Source: Gammaproteobacteria bacterium UBA7449 (GTDB lineage Bacteria; Pseudomonadota; Gammaproteobacteria; Pseudomonadales; Pseudohongiellaceae). From it: a stretch of 22,082 bases of DNA. Location of the stretch: NCBI GenBank assembly GCA_002477465.1, contig DLPV01000033.1, forward strand, positions 35,859-57,940, in the 5' to 3' direction. A program made the position numbers and the translations under genes. Shown here in pieces: positions 7,268-16,454 of this stretch (its first letter is position 1; each line of letters starts with the position of its first letter). The notes beneath the pieces are model-generated. The model searched no databases, was not told the origin of the DNA, and saw only the letters and a list, made by a program, of their open reading frames with translations.

Positions 7268-9232
7268 CTAACGGAAGTGAAACCCCATGGTAAACTCTCT
7301 GCCGATCGCCAGGGTACTGAGCGCATCGGCGGAGCTGAAATAGGTTTCATCAAACAGATTCTCAATTCCCGCCTGCATCTGCCAGCGATCACTGAGATCA
7401 ATCCTGAAACTTAACGCGCCGATATTAGCGGCCTGCAAAGCCCTTTCTGTCGCGCCAAAATCCTTTTTATCTAATCGTCTGCGTAGGCTCACGTTCAGTG
7501 ACCAACTTGGCGCTGAATAAGACAAGTCAACTTGATGCCTCGCGGCGGGAATGTCGATCAGTGTATTTTCACTGTCACTATTGCCGGTGACTCTTTGTCC
7601 GGAAAGCGCCAGCTGCCAGGCATTGGAGGGAAACAATGCCACGCGATATTGCCAGCCTCTGAGATCTCCGCTCAACAGGTTGCGATAGCTCAGGGTGTTC
7701 TCATCAAGCGTTATCCGCTCAATGAAGTCATCGATGTCCATTGCAAAGCGATGCAGTTCAATAGCCAGGCGCTCACTCTGGTAATCAATACCAATGACCA
7801 GCTCCGACGAATCTTCAGGCAGCAGATTCTGATTACCGACAACTTGCCCGCGCCCGGTGGTGCCAATGAAAAGCCTTTCTGTCAGGCTGGCAAATCTGCT
7901 GCTGGTCCCGTAGCTCAGGCTCAAATTCCAATCACCCAGAGGCTTGCGCACTGTCAGGAAATAAGACCCTCTGCTTTGGGAGATTTTTTCCGACTTCGAA
8001 TCACTTTGCGTAAAGTAAGTCCACCTGCCACCAAGGTGCACGGAGGCGAAATTGAAGTCGCGGTTGGCCGTGGCGAAGAGCGCCGATTCATTTTCCTCGC
8101 CATCGTCGAGCGACTGAGTCGACCCGAGCAGCCGTGAGAGGATGAAATCATCCTGCCGCGCATTGACACCTCGGCGACCAAAATAGTCGAATCCATATTG
8201 GCCGCTTAGCTGACCAGCCTGCCATCTATCCTCCAGAGTGAAGCCTATATCCATGGAGCGATTGGCAACCTCACTGACCCGGGATTCGAGGCCCTGAATT
8301 GCCGAGCGTGTCTCTCGAGTCTCTCGCGTCAGCAGATCCTGGTAGTGCAGCGACAATCGCGCCGCCCAGTCACCAGTACCGCTCAGCTTTACCTGACTGA
8401 GCAGGTGGTTTTCTTCCGGATAGAGGACAATGCGTTCCAACGGAAACTGTGAATTATCTTTGCCGATGTCTGCAGCTTTGCTGCCAATCAGCTGCCAGTC
8501 GACACTGTAGGCACCCACATTAAACTGACGCTGGTAATAGGCCGACAGCTGGTCAAAGCGATCAAACTTGGTGTCCCCCTTAACCGTTTTGCCATCGCCA
8601 CGCTGACGCAGTGCGATGCCGGCGGAATAATTTGCGTTACCGGTGCCCGCTGCAAGATTTCGCTCATTGCCATCGCTCGCAAAACCCGTGCTTAGCCAGG
8701 GCGGAGCATCCTCTCGAAGCAGCAGCTGCAGGGCACCGGCAAGTGCACCACTACCGTAATAAGTGCTGGCTGGTCCCTGGATGATCTCAACACCGCCTAA
8801 AAGCAGAGGATCTAAAAATGAAGCCGATACTCCTGCACGTCTTTCTGAAGTTAAACGCATCCCGTTAAGGAAACTCTGAACCCGCTGTCGCGCCAGACCA
8901 CGAATATTCAGCGTTTGAAACAGGCCAGGCTGGCCATTTAGGGACACACTGGGCTGCAGCGCCAGTGCCTCGGAGAGGGAACCGGTAGCGGTGGCGAGTT
9001 CATCGATCCCAACGTACTCGCTGATCAGGGTCTCTCCTTGACGGTGACGTGTGGTGGCTACACTGATGGATTCGATCACGGCGACCGGACTGCCGGCGGC
9101 GGCATTTCCTCCACTATCTGCATAAGCCCCGTTAGCCACAACCTCCTGAGCCAGGACGGGTGCGGACAGAAACAAGCAAGTCAAAATTGAGAGTGTGAAA
9201 TATTGAGAATAGGCCAAGACGGTAGTTTCCAA
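7268..9232 (-). CDS. TonB-dependent outer-membrane receptor
   Basis: The 654-residue frame encodes a TonB-dependent receptor, which imports a bound ligand across the outer membrane using TonB/ExbBD energy. A signal peptide ends near residue 28 (PVLA/QE). The plug domain follows (about 55-180), with LSEALALQPSVSLNG, LNIRGLARQRVQSFLNGMRL-type elements and VEIIQGPASTYYGSGALAG. The rest is a 22-strand beta-barrel pattern that includes NLLPEDSSELVIGIDYQ and the terminal LFDETY ... FTMGFHFR, ending near an aromatic residue as outer-membrane barrels do. The plug resembles heme/siderophore-type receptors more than SusC (no long N-terminal extension), but the ligand cannot be named. The start is uncertain: no ATG exists in the leader, and TTG at 9232 or TTG at 9217 (preceded by GGAAA) are the candidates. 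It lies between two Asp-box paralogues, convergent with the first and divergent from the second. Confidence 0.9.
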   Translation of the reverse strand: METTVLAYSQYFTLSILTCLFLSAPVLAQEVVANGAYADSGGNAAAGSPVAVIESISVATTRHRQGETLISEYVGIDELATATGSLSEALALQPSVSLNGQPGLFQTLNIRGLARQRVQSFLNGMRLTSERRAGVSASFLDPLLLGGVEIIQGPASTYYGSGALAGALQLLLREDAPPWLSTGFASDGNERNLAAGTGNANYSAGIALRQRGDGKTVKGDTKFDRFDQLSAYYQRQFNVGAYSVDWQLIGSKAADIGKDNSQFPLERIVLYPEENHLLSQVKLSGTGDWAARLSLHYQDLLTRETRETRSAIQGLESRVSEVANRSMDIGFTLEDRWQAGQLSGQYGFDYFGRRGVNARQDDFILSRLLGSTQSLDDGEENESALFATANRDFNFASVHLGGRWTYFTQSDSKSEKISQSRGSYFLTVRKPLGDWNLSLSYGTSSRFASLTERLFIGTTGRGQVVGNQNLLPEDSSELVIGIDYQSERLAIELHRFAMDIDDFIERITLDENTLSYRNLLSGDLRGWQYRVALFPSNAWQLALSGQRVTGNSDSENTLIDIPAARHQVDLSYSAPSWSLNVSLRRRLDKKDFGATERALQAANIGALSFRIDLSDRWQMQAGIENLFDETYFSSADALSTLAIGREFTMGFHFR

Positions 9233-9258
9233 CGTACAGCGAGCGCTATGCTACCAGA

Positions 9259-9287
9259 TTGCAACCCAGGCAGCCTTAGCGCAAAAT
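9259..9287 (+). promoter_or_regulatory. Possible sigma70 promoter for the second Asp-box gene
   Basis: TTGCAA at 9259-9264 and CAAAAT at 9282-9287 each match 4 of 6 consensus bases and are spaced by 17 bp. A start near 9294 would give a leader of about 30 nt to the ATG at 9325 and would exclude the upstream ATG at 9286. This is a weak match read by eye. Confidence 0.3.
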
Positions 9288-9314
9288 GATTCGGCCCACG
9301 CACTTAGAACAATC

Positions 9315-9320
9315 AGGAGA
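9315..9320 (+). promoter_or_regulatory. Ribosome binding site that fixes the start at 9325
   Basis: AGGAGA lies 4 nt before ATG 9325, a slightly short spacing. The in-frame ATG at 9286 has no such site and would put 13 extra polar residues in front of the signal peptide. The later start gives a normal leader (basic N-region, hydrophobic core, ALA/QE). Confidence 0.65.
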
Positions 9321-9324
9321 CTCC

Positions 9325-12300
9325 ATGAATCCCACACCATGGCTTGCACGCCAGGCGCAACGGTATTTGAATCCAGGTCTGGCGCTGGTGGCTAGCATCG
9401 CGCTGTTACTGCCATTTTCTTACTCTGCGCTCGCACAAGAGAGTCGATTCGATGGTTTGGAGTATCGCTCCATTGGTCCATTTAGGGGCGGCCGCTCTGC
9501 CGCTGTTACCGGCGTACCCGGCGAGAACAACCTCTACTATATGGGCGCCACCGGCGGTGGCGTCTGGGAAACTCGGGATGGTGGTGCCAACTGGAAGAAC
9601 ATTTCCGATAGCTATTTTGGTGGGTCAATTGGCGCTGTCGCTGTCAGCGAATGGGACCCCAACGTCATCTATGTGGGCGGTGGTGAGGTAACTGTGCGTG
9701 GCAATGTCTCCCACGGGAGTGGCATGTGGAAATCCACGGATACCGGCAAGACCTGGGAATCCATTGGCCTCACTGACAGTCATCATATTCCTCGCGTTCG
9801 CATTCACCCGCGCAACCCCGACCTGGTCTATGCCGCAGTTATGGGTCACCTCCATGGCCCAAATGAACAGCGCGGTGTATTCCGCAGCAAAGATGGAGGC
9901 GAGACTTGGGAAAAGGTGCTGTACATAGATGATGAAGTCGGTGCCGTTGATCTCGTCATGGACCCTAACAATCCAAGAATTCTCTACGCCAGTTCCTGGC
10001 GAATTTTTCGCACGCCTTACACCCTCTCCAGCGGCGGTGAAGGATCGGCGCTGTGGAAGAGTGCAGATGGCGGCGATACCTGGGAAAATCTGTCCGAGAA
10101 AGACGGCATACCTAAAGGTACCCTCGGCATCATCGGGGTTACCGTTTCTCCGGTCAATTCCGAACGCGTGTGGGCAATTATCGAAAATGAAAATGGCGGT
10201 GTGTTCCGTTCAGATGACGGCGGCGAAACCTGGGCCAAAACCAATGACGACAGAAACCTGCGGCAGCGCGCCTGGTACTACACCCGCATCTATGCCGATA
10301 GTCAGGATGAAAATCGCGTCTATGTGCTCAACGTGGGCTTCTTCACCTCCAGCGATGGCGGCACAACCTTCGAGCGAGTACCAACTCAGCCACCCCATGG
10401 CGACCACCATGACCTGTGGATTGCGCCGGAAGACGCCACCCGCATGATTGTTGCCGATGACGGTGGTGGTCAGATCAGCTTCGATCGCGGCAACTCCTGG
10501 TCGACCTACTTCAACCAGCCCACAGCGCAGTTCTATCGAGTGACCACCGACAACCACTTCCCCTACCGCATCTATGGCGCACAGCAGGACAACTCCACCT
10601 TGCGCATCCTGCATCGCTCTGATGGCAGCAGTATCGGCGAGCGCGACTGGGAGCCTTCAGCTGGAGGAGAAAGCGGACACCTGGCACCTCATCCTGTCAA
10701 TCCAGATATCGTCTATGGTGGATCCTATGGCGGATTACTTGAGCGACTGAATCATGACACCAGCGAATCCCGCATGGTAGACGTATGGCCCGATAACCCC
10801 ATGGGCTATGGCGCTATTGATATTCGCTATCGGTTTCAATGGAACTTCCCTATCCTGATTTCTCCCCATGATCCCGATGTGATTTACGCAGCGGCACAAA
10901 TGCTGTTCCGTACAAACAATGAAGGTCAGAGCTGGCAACAGATTAGTCCCGACCTGACCCGCAATGACCCCAGCACCATGGGCAAGTCTGGTGGGCCTAT
11001 CACCAAGGATGACACCTCGGTGGAATACTACGGCACCATCTTTGCCATCGCCGAGTCACATCACGAAGCCGGCGTTATCTGGACCGGTAGTGATGACGGG
11101 CTAATACACATCTCCCGAGACGACGGTGAGAGCTGGACTGATGTGACGCCGCGAGGCATGCCTGAATGGATGATGATCAACAGCATCGAAATCAATCCAT
11201 TCGATCCAGCAGGTGCCTATGTTGCAGGAACTCGCTACAAGTCCGACGATTTCAGCCCCTACTTGTACAAGACCGATGACTATGGCCAGAGCTGGGAGCT
11301 GATTACTGACGGCATCGATGCCGAACATTTCACCCGTGTAGTCCGCGCCGATCCCGAGCGTGAAGGCCTGCTCTATGCGGGCACAGAGCTTGGCATATAT
11401 GTGTCGTTCAACGATGGTGAGGACTGGGAGGCGTTTCAGCTCAACCTACCAATCACGCCTGTGACCGATCTTACTATCAAGAACGACGATCTGATTGTCG
11501 CGACCCAGGGTCGATCATTCTGGATTCTGGATGACCTGACGCCATTGCATCAGCTACAGGGCAATTGGGAAGACGCCGCAGTTGAGGTCTACTCGCCCCG
11601 TCCATCCTACCGTATGGGCGGCTCAGCATCCTCTGACCCCGGCAACGCGGGCCACAACCTGCCTAATGGCGTCATTGTGCAGTACTACATGGCCGAGGGC
11701 TTTCCCGAACCGGACACCGATCCTGATGCGGAAGGTGATGAACCAGCAGCGGGTGAAGCTGACGAAAAAATGCCGGCACTAAGCCTTGAATTCCTCACCG
11801 AGGACGGTGAAAGCATCCGTACCTTCTCCAGCGATGCCGAAGAAGACAGCGACAAAATTGAGGGCGTAGAAGCAGGCTTTAATCAGTTCGTGTGGAATAT
11901 GCGCTACCCCAACGCAGAGGGCTTTGATGGCATCATCATGTGGGCAGGCAACCTGACTGGACCAAAAGTTGTTCCCGGCACCTACCAACTCAGAATGCGC
12001 TACGGTGACTACGATGAAACTCGAAGCTTTGAGATTCTGCCTGACCCACGCATCAGCGCGACCCAGGAGGACATGCAGGCCCAGTTCGACTTTCTGCTGT
12101 CCACAAACCAGAAACTCACGGAAACTCACCAGGCGATAAAACGCATTCGTGAAATTCGAGACCAGATCGACCTGGTAGTAACGCCACTGGAAGATCGCGC
12201 CGGCTATGATTCACTGAAAGACCGAGCGGCCTTTATCAAGGAAGAGCTTAAGTCGATTGAAGAAGCGCTGTATCAGACCCAGAATGAAAGCAACCAGGAT

Positions 12301-12540
12301 CCGCTTAACTATCCAATCCGACTCAACAACAAGTTGGCCAGTGTCAATCGCCTGGTTAACCGAGGCAGCTATCGACCAACCAACCAGTCGGTTGCGGTTA
12401 GAAATGAACTGGTGACGGAAATCGACAGCGAGCTGGAAAACCTGACGCGCATCGTTGAGGATGAACTTCCCATGTTCAACAACCTGGTGCGAGAGCAGGC
12501 CATCCCGGCAGTGTGGCTGGACGGCGGTGACAGCAACTAG
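9325..12540 (+). CDS. Secreted Asp-box (BNR/sortilin-like) repeat protein, paralogue 2
   Basis: From the ATG at 9325 the protein has 1071 residues with a signal peptide of about 37 (LVASIALLLPFSYSALA/QES). It carries about eleven Asp-box motifs (TRDGGANW, STDTGKTW, SKDGGETW, SADGGDTW, SDDGGETW, SFDRGNSW, SRDDGESW, SFNDGEDW and others). It aligns by eye over its whole length with the protein at 4084-7134: FDGLEYRSIGPFRGGR matches FEGMKYRNVGPTRGGR, and GATGGGVWETRDGG matches GASGGGIWKTEDYG. It differs by an acidic low-complexity insert (DTDPDAEGDEPAAGEADEK) before the C-terminal sandwich and by a longer helical tail. Family members are secreted beta-propeller proteins of unknown activity often found near peptidases or amidohydrolases. 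No catalytic set is recognised. The PLP-enzyme gene starts 59 bp downstream, so readthrough is possible. Confidence 0.9.
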   Translation: MNPTPWLARQAQRYLNPGLALVASIALLLPFSYSALAQESRFDGLEYRSIGPFRGGRSAAVTGVPGENNLYYMGATGGGVWETRDGGANWKNISDSYFGGSIGAVAVSEWDPNVIYVGGGEVTVRGNVSHGSGMWKSTDTGKTWESIGLTDSHHIPRVRIHPRNPDLVYAAVMGHLHGPNEQRGVFRSKDGGETWEKVLYIDDEVGAVDLVMDPNNPRILYASSWRIFRTPYTLSSGGEGSALWKSADGGDTWENLSEKDGIPKGTLGIIGVTVSPVNSERVWAIIENENGGVFRSDDGGETWAKTNDDRNLRQRAWYYTRIYADSQDENRVYVLNVGFFTSSDGGTTFERVPTQPPHGDHHDLWIAPEDATRMIVADDGGGQISFDRGNSWSTYFNQPTAQFYRVTTDNHFPYRIYGAQQDNSTLRILHRSDGSSIGERDWEPSAGGESGHLAPHPVNPDIVYGGSYGGLLERLNHDTSESRMVDVWPDNPMGYGAIDIRYRFQWNFPILISPHDPDVIYAAAQMLFRTNNEGQSWQQISPDLTRNDPSTMGKSGGPITKDDTSVEYYGTIFAIAESHHEAGVIWTGSDDGLIHISRDDGESWTDVTPRGMPEWMMINSIEINPFDPAGAYVAGTRYKSDDFSPYLYKTDDYGQSWELITDGIDAEHFTRVVRADPEREGLLYAGTELGIYVSFNDGEDWEAFQLNLPITPVTDLTIKNDDLIVATQGRSFWILDDLTPLHQLQGNWEDAAVEVYSPRPSYRMGGSASSDPGNAGHNLPNGVIVQYYMAEGFPEPDTDPDAEGDEPAAGEADEKMPALSLEFLTEDGESIRTFSSDAEEDSDKIEGVEAGFNQFVWNMRYPNAEGFDGIIMWAGNLTGPKVVPGTYQLRMRYGDYDETRSFEILPDPRISATQEDMQAQFDFLLSTNQKLTETHQAIKRIREIRDQIDLVVTPLEDRAGYDSLKDRAAFIKEELKSIEEALYQTQNESNQDPLNYPIRLNNKLASVNRLVNRGSYRPTNQSVAVRNELVTEIDSELENLTRIVEDELPMFNNLVREQAIPAVWLDGGDSN

Positions 12541-12599
12541 CCCTGACGGTTTTTGGGGTAGGTTTTTGGGTTTAGTTTCTGCAGAGTTACGGGAGGCAT

Positions 12600-13760
12600 A
12601 TGACTGACAAGGAACCGCAGCGATCCCTGGACACAGTGCTGGTACATGATGAGGGTCATGCCGAAGGCGCTGTGTCACCGCCTATCTATCAGACCTCACT
12701 GTTCACCTTCGATTCCTATCAGGCCATGGTAGACCGTTTTCGCGGTGATTCTGACCAGGCCCTCTACTCGCGCGTGGACAACCCGACCGTTTCAGTCTTG
12801 CTGGAGAAAATCAGCCAACTCGAAAATGGAGAAAAAGCACTGGCGTTCTCGAGTGGCATTGCCGCCATTAGCAATGCGGTGCTGGGTCTGGTCCAATCCG
12901 GGGACCGTATAGTTTGCGTCAAACACTGTTACCCGGATACCTACCGTTTGTTGCAGCTGATCTGTGCCCGCTTCGACGTAACAACCGAATTCGTCGACGG
13001 CAGTGATCTTGCAGCGGTAGAGGAGGCGCTGCCCGGCGCCCGGCTGCTTTATCTTGAAACGCCTACTTCCTGGCTTTTTGAAGAACAGGATCTTAATTCT
13101 ATTGCAGAACTGGCGAAGCGTAATGGCGTCACCACTATTGTCGACAATAGCTGGGCAACCCCGATTTTCCAGCAACCGCTGCGAGTCGGCATTGACCTGG
13201 TGGTGCACTCGGCCTCCAAGTATATATCTGGCCACAGTGATACGGTGGCTGGCGTGCTGGTTGGCCAGGCCGCCCTCATCGATCAGCTGACGAGCGAAAC
13301 CACACCCTATCTAGGCGCCAAGCTATCAGCCCAGGAAGCTTCGCTGTTGCTGCGTGGGCTGCGCACCTTGCCGCTCCGCCTGCAGCGTCATCAGGAAAGT
13401 GCACTGTTGATCGCAAAGAAACTGTCGGCGCATCCCGGTGTCACTGCCGTGCATCATCCCGGTTTGAATCTCAATTCCAACTCCTGCTTGAGTGGCTATG
13501 GGGGTTTGTTTAGCTTTGAATTAGATGAGTCGATCGACATTCCCACTTTCTGTGATGCCCTGTCACTGTTCCGACTCGGCGTCAGCTGGGGTGGCCACGA
13601 AAGCCTGGTTATGCCATCAGAAATCTCAATCAACCAGGCGGGCTCACCCAGCGCCGCAATCGACTTCGGCGTACCGTCCAGACTCATTCGTCTGTTTGTT
13701 GGCCTCGAAGATTCGGAAGAGCTCTGGCAAGATCTGGAATCGGCACTCGCTAATGCATAA
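12600..13760 (+). CDS. PLP-dependent Cys/Met metabolism enzyme (cystathionine beta-lyase-like)
   Basis: This 386-residue protein belongs to the gamma-family of PLP enzymes (cystathionine beta/gamma-lyases, methionine gamma-lyase, homocysteine-forming synthases). Visible sites are YSRVDNPT (56-63, phosphate-binding Tyr/Arg from the partner subunit), SSG at 84-86, Tyr111, Asp182 in VDNSWATP, and the Schiff-base Lys207 in VHSASKYISGHSD. Near the C-terminus the substrate carboxylate is held by the Arg in SRLIRLFVGLED. The SWGGHESLVMP segment fits cystathionine beta-lyase-like members, which convert cystathionine to homocysteine, pyruvate and ammonia, but the exact reaction cannot be settled by eye. 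The ATG is preceded by GGGAGG. The last 8 bases overlap the start of the NhaC-type transporter, so the two are probably co-translated. Confidence 0.85.
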   Translation: MTDKEPQRSLDTVLVHDEGHAEGAVSPPIYQTSLFTFDSYQAMVDRFRGDSDQALYSRVDNPTVSVLLEKISQLENGEKALAFSSGIAAISNAVLGLVQSGDRIVCVKHCYPDTYRLLQLICARFDVTTEFVDGSDLAAVEEALPGARLLYLETPTSWLFEEQDLNSIAELAKRNGVTTIVDNSWATPIFQQPLRVGIDLVVHSASKYISGHSDTVAGVLVGQAALIDQLTSETTPYLGAKLSAQEASLLLRGLRTLPLRLQRHQESALLIAKKLSAHPGVTAVHHPGLNLNSNSCLSGYGGLFSFELDESIDIPTFCDALSLFRLGVSWGGHESLVMPSEISINQAGSPSAAIDFGVPSRLIRLFVGLEDSEELWQDLESALANA

Positions 13761-15171
13761 GACGATTTCTCTTTTCGAGGCCGCACTGCCTCTTCTCACC
13801 ATGCTGGCCTGCCTTGTGCTTGGCAGTGTTTTCTTTCCCATTGGCACAGAGTTGTTGGTGTTCGTCATGTTCATCGCCGCTGCCGTCGCGGGACTTATCG
13901 CTGCGCGCCATGGGCATGATTGGGATGCGATTCAGCGCTCCACGGGGACAAAATTCGCCACGGTGCTGCCAGTGATCTTAATACTGCTGTCTATCGGTAT
14001 GCTGATCGGAACCTGGATGTTCAGCGGCACCATACCGATGCTGGTGTACTACGGCGTGCAGCTGGTAAACCCGCGATTTATGATCATCACCGCCTTCCTG
14101 GTAACCGGGATGATGTCCATGACGGGCTCATCGTGGGCTGCGGCAGGGACTATAGGTGTTGCCCTGATGGGTGTGGCGACGGCCATCGAGGCGCCGCTCG
14201 CTGCGACCGCGGGCGCCGTGGTTTCCGGCGCCTATTTCGGCGACAAGCTCTCGCCACTGTCTGACCAAACCAATATTTGCGCCATCGGCGCCAACGCCAA
14301 CCTCTATGACCACATTCGTAATATGGTGTATACGGCCGGGCCATCTTTTATTGTAGCGCTGCTGGTGTACCTCGCTGCAGGCATCTTGACTGACGCCAAT
14401 TCAGTTGCCGGGTCGGATTTCAATCACCCAATCCTGCAAGAAATTGAGCAGGCCTACAGTATTAGTTGGCTAGTCTTTATTCCTGCGCTAATTGTCATAA
14501 TTGGTACCTTCAACCGCAAACCTGCAGCTTTGGTCATGGTGATCTCCTCTGTCACGGCAATGGCAATTGGCATCGGCGTTCACGGCTTTAGTCCCTACAA
14601 TGCGATTCTGAGCGCTATTACTGGCTTCAATGTCAGCATGCTGGAAGGCATGAGCAATTCATCCAGCGACATGCTCAACATCTTGCTAAATCGCGGCGGC
14701 ATCAATTCCATGTCAACCACGCTCATCATCATTATCGCGGCGTTTCTGTTAGCGGCCGGTATGGACGTATCCGGTGGCCTGGACAAGCTGTTACAGACCA
14801 TGATCGAACGCGCGCGATCTGTGTTCGGCCTGGTCGCCGCTACGCTGGCATCAGGTGCAACAATGATTGCGCTCACTAGCCACGGCGGCGTTACTGCCTT
14901 AATCGTTGGCGGGCTGTTCCAGGACGGCTACCGCGAGCGCGGGCTTGCACCGGAAAATCTGTCACGCTCACTGGAAGATTCGGTTACGATTCTCGAGCCA
15001 TTGCTACCCTGGACTGTTTCTGCAATCTTCATGGCGACAACCCTGGGCGTACCCACACTGGCGTACATGCCCTGGGCTGTATTCTGTATGACGGGCTGGA
15101 TGTTTTCACTGCTCATGGCAAGCATCTATGAACGCACTGGTTTCGGCCTGAAAGCCTTGCAAGCAGAATAA
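13753..15171 (+). CDS. NhaC-family Na+/H+ antiporter-like transporter, possibly a methionine transporter
   Basis: Starting at ATG 13753 the protein has 472 residues and about 11-12 hydrophobic helices. The family hallmark SGAYFGDKLSPLSDQTN is at residues 158-174; the motifs TGSSWAAAGTIG and TSHGGVTALIVGG are also typical. The frame is open further upstream to 13525, but that extension lies inside the PLP-enzyme gene and is soluble-like, so MHKTISLFE is the sensible start. It overlaps the PLP gene by 8 nt. NhaC members exchange Na+ and H+, but a subgroup (MetT) was predicted as methionine transporters from SAM-riboswitch regulons. Coupling to a Cys/Met enzyme makes an amino acid substrate plausible here. 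No riboswitch is visible upstream of the pair. Confidence 0.88.
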   Translation: MHKTISLFEAALPLLTMLACLVLGSVFFPIGTELLVFVMFIAAAVAGLIAARHGHDWDAIQRSTGTKFATVLPVILILLSIGMLIGTWMFSGTIPMLVYYGVQLVNPRFMIITAFLVTGMMSMTGSSWAAAGTIGVALMGVATAIEAPLAATAGAVVSGAYFGDKLSPLSDQTNICAIGANANLYDHIRNMVYTAGPSFIVALLVYLAAGILTDANSVAGSDFNHPILQEIEQAYSISWLVFIPALIVIIGTFNRKPAALVMVISSVTAMAIGIGVHGFSPYNAILSAITGFNVSMLEGMSNSSSDMLNILLNRGGINSMSTTLIIIIAAFLLAAGMDVSGGLDKLLQTMIERARSVFGLVAATLASGATMIALTSHGGVTALIVGGLFQDGYRERGLAPENLSRSLEDSVTILEPLLPWTVSAIFMATTLGVPTLAYMPWAVFCMTGWMFSLLMASIYERTGFGLKALQAE

Positions 15172-15306
15172 GCGGATAATTCCAGCGACTTAGAAAACTT
15201 CGTCTTCCTATCTACCCCAGCCTCCGATTTCTTCTTTCCTTTCTTGGTCGTAAGGATTTATGCTGTCAGCACCCGAACCAAAACAACAATAGAGGGAGTC
15301 TAATTC

Positions 15307-16401
15307 ATGCCCAACCCGCGACGATCGTCAATACACCGTTCCAGTCTGAATGTGCTGAGCGCAATCTTAGCGCTTATTTTCTGCTCAGTAAGCGTGGCAC
15401 AGCAACCGGGCCCGCCTCCTGGCGCCTATGACGCTGCCCCCTACCTGGGCCAGATACGTAATACCTATGTCTATGGAGACATCTGGGAACGGCCGGGCCT
15501 CTCGGCCCGAGACCGTAGCATGATCACGGTGGCGGTAAACCAGGCGCTCTATGCCACCTATGAACTGCGACTGCACATGGAGCGTGCATTGGATAACGGC
15601 ATAACGCAGGACGAAATCGCTGAAATAATCGCCCACACGCTGTGGTATTCAGGATTTCCAACTGGCGTTAACGCGGCGCGCGTGGCAGCAGAAGTTTTTG
15701 CGGAGCGCGGCCTGCCGGCTAGCCCTCCGAATACCTCCGACCGCCAAGCGCCAACAAATCCCGAGCTGGAGTTTCCTGGCGCCTATAATCAAACTCCCTA
15801 TTTGCGCGATTTGCTTAATCAGGTTCTCTATGCCGAAACCTGGACCCGGGAAGAATTGTCGCCGCGGGATCGCAGCATGATCACCGTTGCTGTAGGAATA
15901 GCGCTCTATGCTTCCAGCGAAGTGCGCTATCACGTTGGCCGGGCACTGGATAACGGCGTTACTCAGGAGGAGATCGGAGAGGTTATTACACACGTGGCTT
16001 TCTATTCCGGCTTTCCCACTGCAGTCAATGCCGCGCGCGTCATAGCTGGCGTGTTTGAATCCAAGGGCTTACCCATGGGTGACGGCCGCTTTCCAGCTGC
16101 GCCCTATCTCGATGAGTTAATCACTGGCCTGGTGTTCGAAGAAACCTGGGGGCGCGAGCAACAGCTTTCAGCCCGCGACCGCAGCCTCGCGACTATCGCT
16201 GTGACCCTATCTAACTACCAGACAGATCAACTGCGCGTGCACTTGAATCGCGGGTTGGACAACGGCCTCACCACTGAAGAGATCTCTGAGCTGATTGCAC
16301 AGGTTACGCTGTACGCAGGTTTTCCTTTTGGGGTGAATGCTTCCAGAACTTTCGCGGAGGTGTTGCAGGAACGGGGCATGCCACTGCCTGATCAGGACTA
16401 A
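15307..16401 (+). CDS. Secreted protein with three tandem carboxymuconolactone-decarboxylase-like domains
   Basis: This is a 364-residue protein with a signal peptide (about 1-31, SVSVA/QQ) followed by three copies of one all-helical domain at about 45-135, 163-254 and 266-356. Each copy has LSxRDRS, a central LDNG preceded by a His (His90, His209, His312), and YSGFP/YAGFP with VNAxR. This is the gamma-CMD type, not the AhpD peroxidase type: no CxxC is present. Positions His110 and His229 of the first two copies become Gln332 in the third, so the copies may not be equivalent. Single- or double-domain CMD proteins are common; a secreted triple is less usual. A GGGAG lies 9 nt before the ATG. 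The gene faces the MutS-like gene across a palindromic repeat. Substrate unknown. Confidence 0.88.
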   Translation: MPNPRRSSIHRSSLNVLSAILALIFCSVSVAQQPGPPPGAYDAAPYLGQIRNTYVYGDIWERPGLSARDRSMITVAVNQALYATYELRLHMERALDNGITQDEIAEIIAHTLWYSGFPTGVNAARVAAEVFAERGLPASPPNTSDRQAPTNPELEFPGAYNQTPYLRDLLNQVLYAETWTREELSPRDRSMITVAVGIALYASSEVRYHVGRALDNGVTQEEIGEVITHVAFYSGFPTAVNAARVIAGVFESKGLPMGDGRFPAAPYLDELITGLVFEETWGREQQLSARDRSLATIAVTLSNYQTDQLRVHLNRGLDNGLTTEEISELIAQVTLYAGFPFGVNASRTFAEVLQERGMPLPDQD

Positions 16402-16454
16402 CTCCATTCATGTAATTTAAGAAAAACATTTAAGCGTCATATTTAAGAAATTTA

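Noticed and set aside
7532..8137. 201-codon plus-strand frame opposite the TonB receptor
   Set aside because: Antisense shadow of a confident barrel-encoding gene, without family motifs or a ribosome binding site.
9286..9324. Upstream ATG as start of the second Asp-box protein
   Set aside because: It has no ribosome binding site and would spoil the signal peptide. AGGAGA precedes the ATG at 9325.
4084..12540. Calling the Asp-box proteins sialidases
   Set aside because: Asp-boxes are structural. The N-terminal RIP motif and the arginine triad with Glu and Tyr of sialidases are not seen.
13525..13752. N-terminal extension of the NhaC-type protein
   Set aside because: The extension lies within the PLP-enzyme coding sequence in another frame and has no transporter character. 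The ATG at 13753 begins a normal first helix.
15307..16401. AhpD-type alkylhydroperoxidase
   Set aside because: None of the three domains has the CxxC pair needed for that chemistry.
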